From positions 1-29,197 of the IMG/VR virus record IMGVR_UViG_3300010330_000018: DNA of 29,197 nucleotides, one strand, 5' to 3'. A program made the position numbers and the translations under genes. Shown piece by piece: positions 27,538-29,197 of the stretch; within the stretch, counting starts at the first letter, position 1; the number at the start of each line of letters is the position of its first letter. The notes below the pieces were generated by a model. That model saw only the letters and a list, made by a program, of their open reading frames with translations. It did no database searches and was not told the DNA's origin. The stretch is from a virus.

Positions 27538-28233
27538 ATGAAACAACCAAAAGTTTTAGTAGCCGCTCCAACATGGGAAGGGCATAAATACATATTGCCC
27601 AAGTATTTAAATAGAGTTAAGAATCTCGACTATGACAATTATTCAGTTTTGCTTGTAAACAATGGAAAAAGCAAGTCTTTTTCAAAGTGGCTTATAAAAC
27701 AAGGTGTGAAAGTAATCAAAATTCATTACAAGAATAATATATTTGAAAGGATAACAGATGCCAGAAACGCGATAATAAATTATGTTCTTCAACATCCGGA
27801 CATCAAATATTTGCTTAGCTTGGATACCGATGTAATACCGCCAAAAAATATAATTACCAAGCTATTGAACCATAAAAAGCCGCTTGTGGGGTCGCTTGTG
27901 CATGCTGGCTATTATCATAAAGTACCTTGTATTTTGAAAGACGGATATTTGATTAAGAAAGGACAAAGAGGCTTGTCTTTTTATAGCTGGAAAGAAGTTG
28001 TTAAAATGAGGCAAAAGAAACCATTACATAAAGTTTGGGGAACTTCTGTTGCGTGCTTGTTAATACACAGAAAAATATTTGAAGCTGGAGTCAAATTCCG
28101 TTATACACCATATTTTCATGTGGGGGAAGATATATGGTTTATGTCTGAGGCCAACGAAAAAGGCTTTTCGTTTTATGTTGATGTCAGTAAGCGAATTCCC
28201 CATTATAATATGCCGAAGAGGGTGAGCAAATGA
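27538..28233 (+). CDS. Glycosyltransferase, GT-A fold (family 2-like)
   Basis: 231 aa, GAGGTGAATAG upstream. The N-terminus KVLVAAPTWEGHKYILPKYL and ARNAIINYV lead to SLDTDVIPP with the DxD metal/nucleotide-sugar motif (Asp96, Asp98). Later VWGTSVACLLIHRKIF and FHVGEDIWFMSEANEKGFSF supply the ED acid pair (Glu197, Asp198), and a conserved His sits in RIPHY (about 222). Length and motifs fit a soluble glycosyltransferase that uses a nucleotide-sugar donor. It sits among tail genes and so may modify virion or host-surface proteins. Confidence 0.8.
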   Translation: MKQPKVLVAAPTWEGHKYILPKYLNRVKNLDYDNYSVLLVNNGKSKSFSKWLIKQGVKVIKIHYKNNIFERITDARNAIINYVLQHPDIKYLLSLDTDVIPPKNIITKLLNHKKPLVGSLVHAGYYHKVPCILKDGYLIKKGQRGLSFYSWKEVVKMRQKKPLHKVWGTSVACLLIHRKIFEAGVKFRYTPYFHVGEDIWFMSEANEKGFSFYVDVSKRIPHYNMPKRVSK

Positions 28234-28514
28234 AAGAGATTGATAATGTTAAACAATTTTTGAAAGACCATAAACCTGACTTGAGCATTTCGAGGGTTCC
28301 GAAAAAAACACTCGAAATTTTCAAGCAGCTTGCAAAAGACGAATTTGCAAACGATTATGGAATGACATTAAAATATCTTGTAGATTATGCTATTAGAGAT
28401 GCAAAGTATATGGAGCTATCCCAAAGGCTTCTTATACTTGAAGAAAAAGTGTTAAGCGAAAAGAAAAAAACGATAAAAACACTATCGGGAAAAGTCATAA
28501 AGGAGGTGGAATAG
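28230..28514 (+). CDS. Ribbon-helix-helix-like protein with coiled-coil tail, 94 aa
   Basis: Overlaps the glycosyltransferase stop (ATGA). The central part (LSISRVPKKTLEIFKQLAKD, EFANDYGMTLKYLVDYAI) resembles a ribbon-helix-helix DNA-binding motif with a wider second helix; the end (YMELSQRLLILEEKVLSEKK) is coiled coil. Such proteins occur widely in archaeal plasmids and viruses. It could be a transcription regulator of the tail block; the DNA-binding role is inferred. Confidence 0.6.
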   Translation: MKEIDNVKQFLKDHKPDLSISRVPKKTLEIFKQLAKDEFANDYGMTLKYLVDYAIRDAKYMELSQRLLILEEKVLSEKKKTIKTLSGKVIKEVE

Positions 28515-28515
28515 A

Positions 28516-28950
28516 ATGGATATTAGTAAGGAGGAAATTGAAAAACTCAGAAAGCATATGGGATTGGCGCAAGAATTTAAAATCGGCAATGATACATTTC
28601 ATTTCAAGCCATTGAATGCAGAAGACATTCCAGACCTGATTGAAATAATAAGAGTATTCAAAAACGCTGCAGAATCAGGCAAAGAAGATACAACATGGCT
28701 GGATGCAATGGACAGGGAATCAATGCTCAAGCTAATCAAACTGCTTAAGAAAATGGTTAGCATATCTTACCCTGACCTTAGCGAAGAGGAAGTGAAGAGT
28801 TTTGTATCTGCAAACTTCATCAACTTGACAATAATAATGATGCAGATAAACGATCTTGGCGCCAAGAATGTAAATAGAATACAGGAAAAGCTTGCTGAGT
28901 TGAGAAGCCGAAGAATGCCTAAGCAGGCGAAAGCAAATGGTGGCGCCTAA
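28516..28950 (+). CDS. Tail assembly chaperone candidate (G-like), 144 aa
   Basis: AAAGGAGGTGGAATAG precedes ATG 28516. Helical protein: ISKEEIEKLRKHMGLAQEF, FKPLNAEDIPDLIEIIRVF, SMLKLIKLLKKMVSISYPD, SFVSANFINLTIIMMQINDL, then a basic end LAELRSRRMPKQAKANGGA. Position, size and helical content before the tape-measure start fit the gpG-like chaperone. It overlaps the next frame by 14 bases. Confidence 0.65.
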   Translation: MDISKEEIEKLRKHMGLAQEFKIGNDTFHFKPLNAEDIPDLIEIIRVFKNAAESGKEDTTWLDAMDRESMLKLIKLLKKMVSISYPDLSEEEVKSFVSANFINLTIIMMQINDLGAKNVNRIQEKLAELRSRRMPKQAKANGGA

Positions 28951-29164
28951 GCTAAGAGAAATACTTGATAAGGCAAAGTCCAGAGATTTGGCAAGAATAC
29001 ATCACAACTTGATGCAGTATTATCAGTGCTGGATTCCTGTTGAAGAATTTAGAAAGATACCGATTCCCACTTTAATAGACCTGCTTGAATACATAGACCA
29101 AGATTTAAGCAAAATTCCTCCTTCAAAAATAGGTGGAAGGAGATTGTATGGTCGAAACAAGTAA
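28937..29164 (+). CDS. Second tail assembly chaperone candidate (T-like), 75 aa
   Basis: The ATG lies within the end of the preceding gene, in frame +1 (or -2) relative to it, with AGGCGAAAGC as a weak ribosome site. The protein (MVAPKLREILDKAKSRDLAR, IHHNLMQYYQCWIPVEEF, TLIDLLEYIDQDLSKIPP) resembles the short C-terminal extension that chaperone pairs use to bind the tape-measure protein. The preceding gene could also reach it by frameshift, but a real ATG makes separate translation equally possible. Confidence 0.6.
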   Translation: MVAPKLREILDKAKSRDLARIHHNLMQYYQCWIPVEEFRKIPIPTLIDLLEYIDQDLSKIPPSKIGGRRLYGRNK

Positions 29165-29197
29165 ATTGAGAGTTATAATAGAGTTCATTACAGAAAA
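29148..29197 (+). CDS. Start of a probable tape-measure gene (runs off the window)
   Basis: GGAAGGAG at 29135-29142 precedes ATG 29148 with good spacing, and the frame stays open to the window end: MVETSKLRVIIEFITE. A short strand (LRVIIEFI) at the very N-terminus is common in tape-measure proteins, and the gene follows the chaperone pair as expected. Only about 16 codons are visible. Confidence 0.5.
   Translation, partial: MVETSKLRVIIEFITE

Overview
The window looks like one arm of a head-tailed double-stranded DNA virus (Caudoviricetes type), or a provirus, that infects an archaeon. Three observations point to an archaeal host. Genes are preceded by AT-rich TTTATATA-like boxes about 25-35 bases before short or absent leaders. 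Many genes carry the ribosome site GGTGAT/GGTGAG. The portal and prohead-protease genes have a TATA box but no ribosome site, as in leaderless archaeal mRNAs. The standard code fits, since TAA, TGA and TAG all end genes. I cannot name the host. Almost everything reads on the + strand. No integrase, DNA polymerase, rRNA, complete tRNA or CRISPR array is visible.

Layout. (1) 1-3120 is an AT-rich accessory/early region: a T-rich leader with palindromes, one minus-strand gene, eight very small + strand genes (39-79 aa, including a zinc-ribbon protein and a membrane protein), duplicated promoters, and two clusters of short direct and inverted repeats that could be control sites or an origin. It ends in a convergent intergenic stretch with hairpins. 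(2) 3121-5443 is richer in G+C: a minus-strand orphan gene, a zinc-knuckle peptide, an orphan gene and the large terminase subunit. (3) 5444-7784 holds a small acidic gene, the portal, a PAS-domain protein and a coiled-coil/membrane (XhlA-like) protein. (4) 7790-12559 holds two very large fusion proteins for nucleic-acid processing and a small helix-turn-helix protein. (5) 12619-14765 is the capsid block: prohead protease fused to a scaffold, an in-frame internal start that should give free scaffold, and an HK97-fold major capsid protein, closed by three consecutive hairpins. (6) 14923-23535 contains small capsid or accessory proteins, a 1697-aa glycoprotein-like spike and a 616-aa protein of about 29 short repeats. 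(7) 23574-29197 is the neck and tail block: connector, head-closure, tail-completion proteins, two paralogous tail-tube proteins, a glycosyltransferase, a ribbon-helix-helix-like protein, two tail-chaperone candidates and the first codons of what is probably the tape-measure gene.

How it works together. Terminase and portal package DNA into a shell built by the capsid protein on the scaffold and matured by the protease. Connector and closure proteins join it to a long tail made of the duplicated tube proteins. The spike and repeat protein probably contact a glycosylated archaeal surface.

The least ordinary part is the pair at 7790-12411. One protein joins a metallo-beta-lactamase fold, an ASCH/PUA-like domain, a nucleotidyltransferase-like GS...DxD domain and a KOW-like end. 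Its translationally coupled neighbour joins SH3/KOW-like modules, a degenerate ligase adenylation domain, a second adenylation domain that keeps its lysine, and a domain resembling the LigD 3'-phosphoesterase. I read the pair as a candidate viral nucleic-acid end-healing and sealing system placed inside the head operon. That reading is inference from motifs only.
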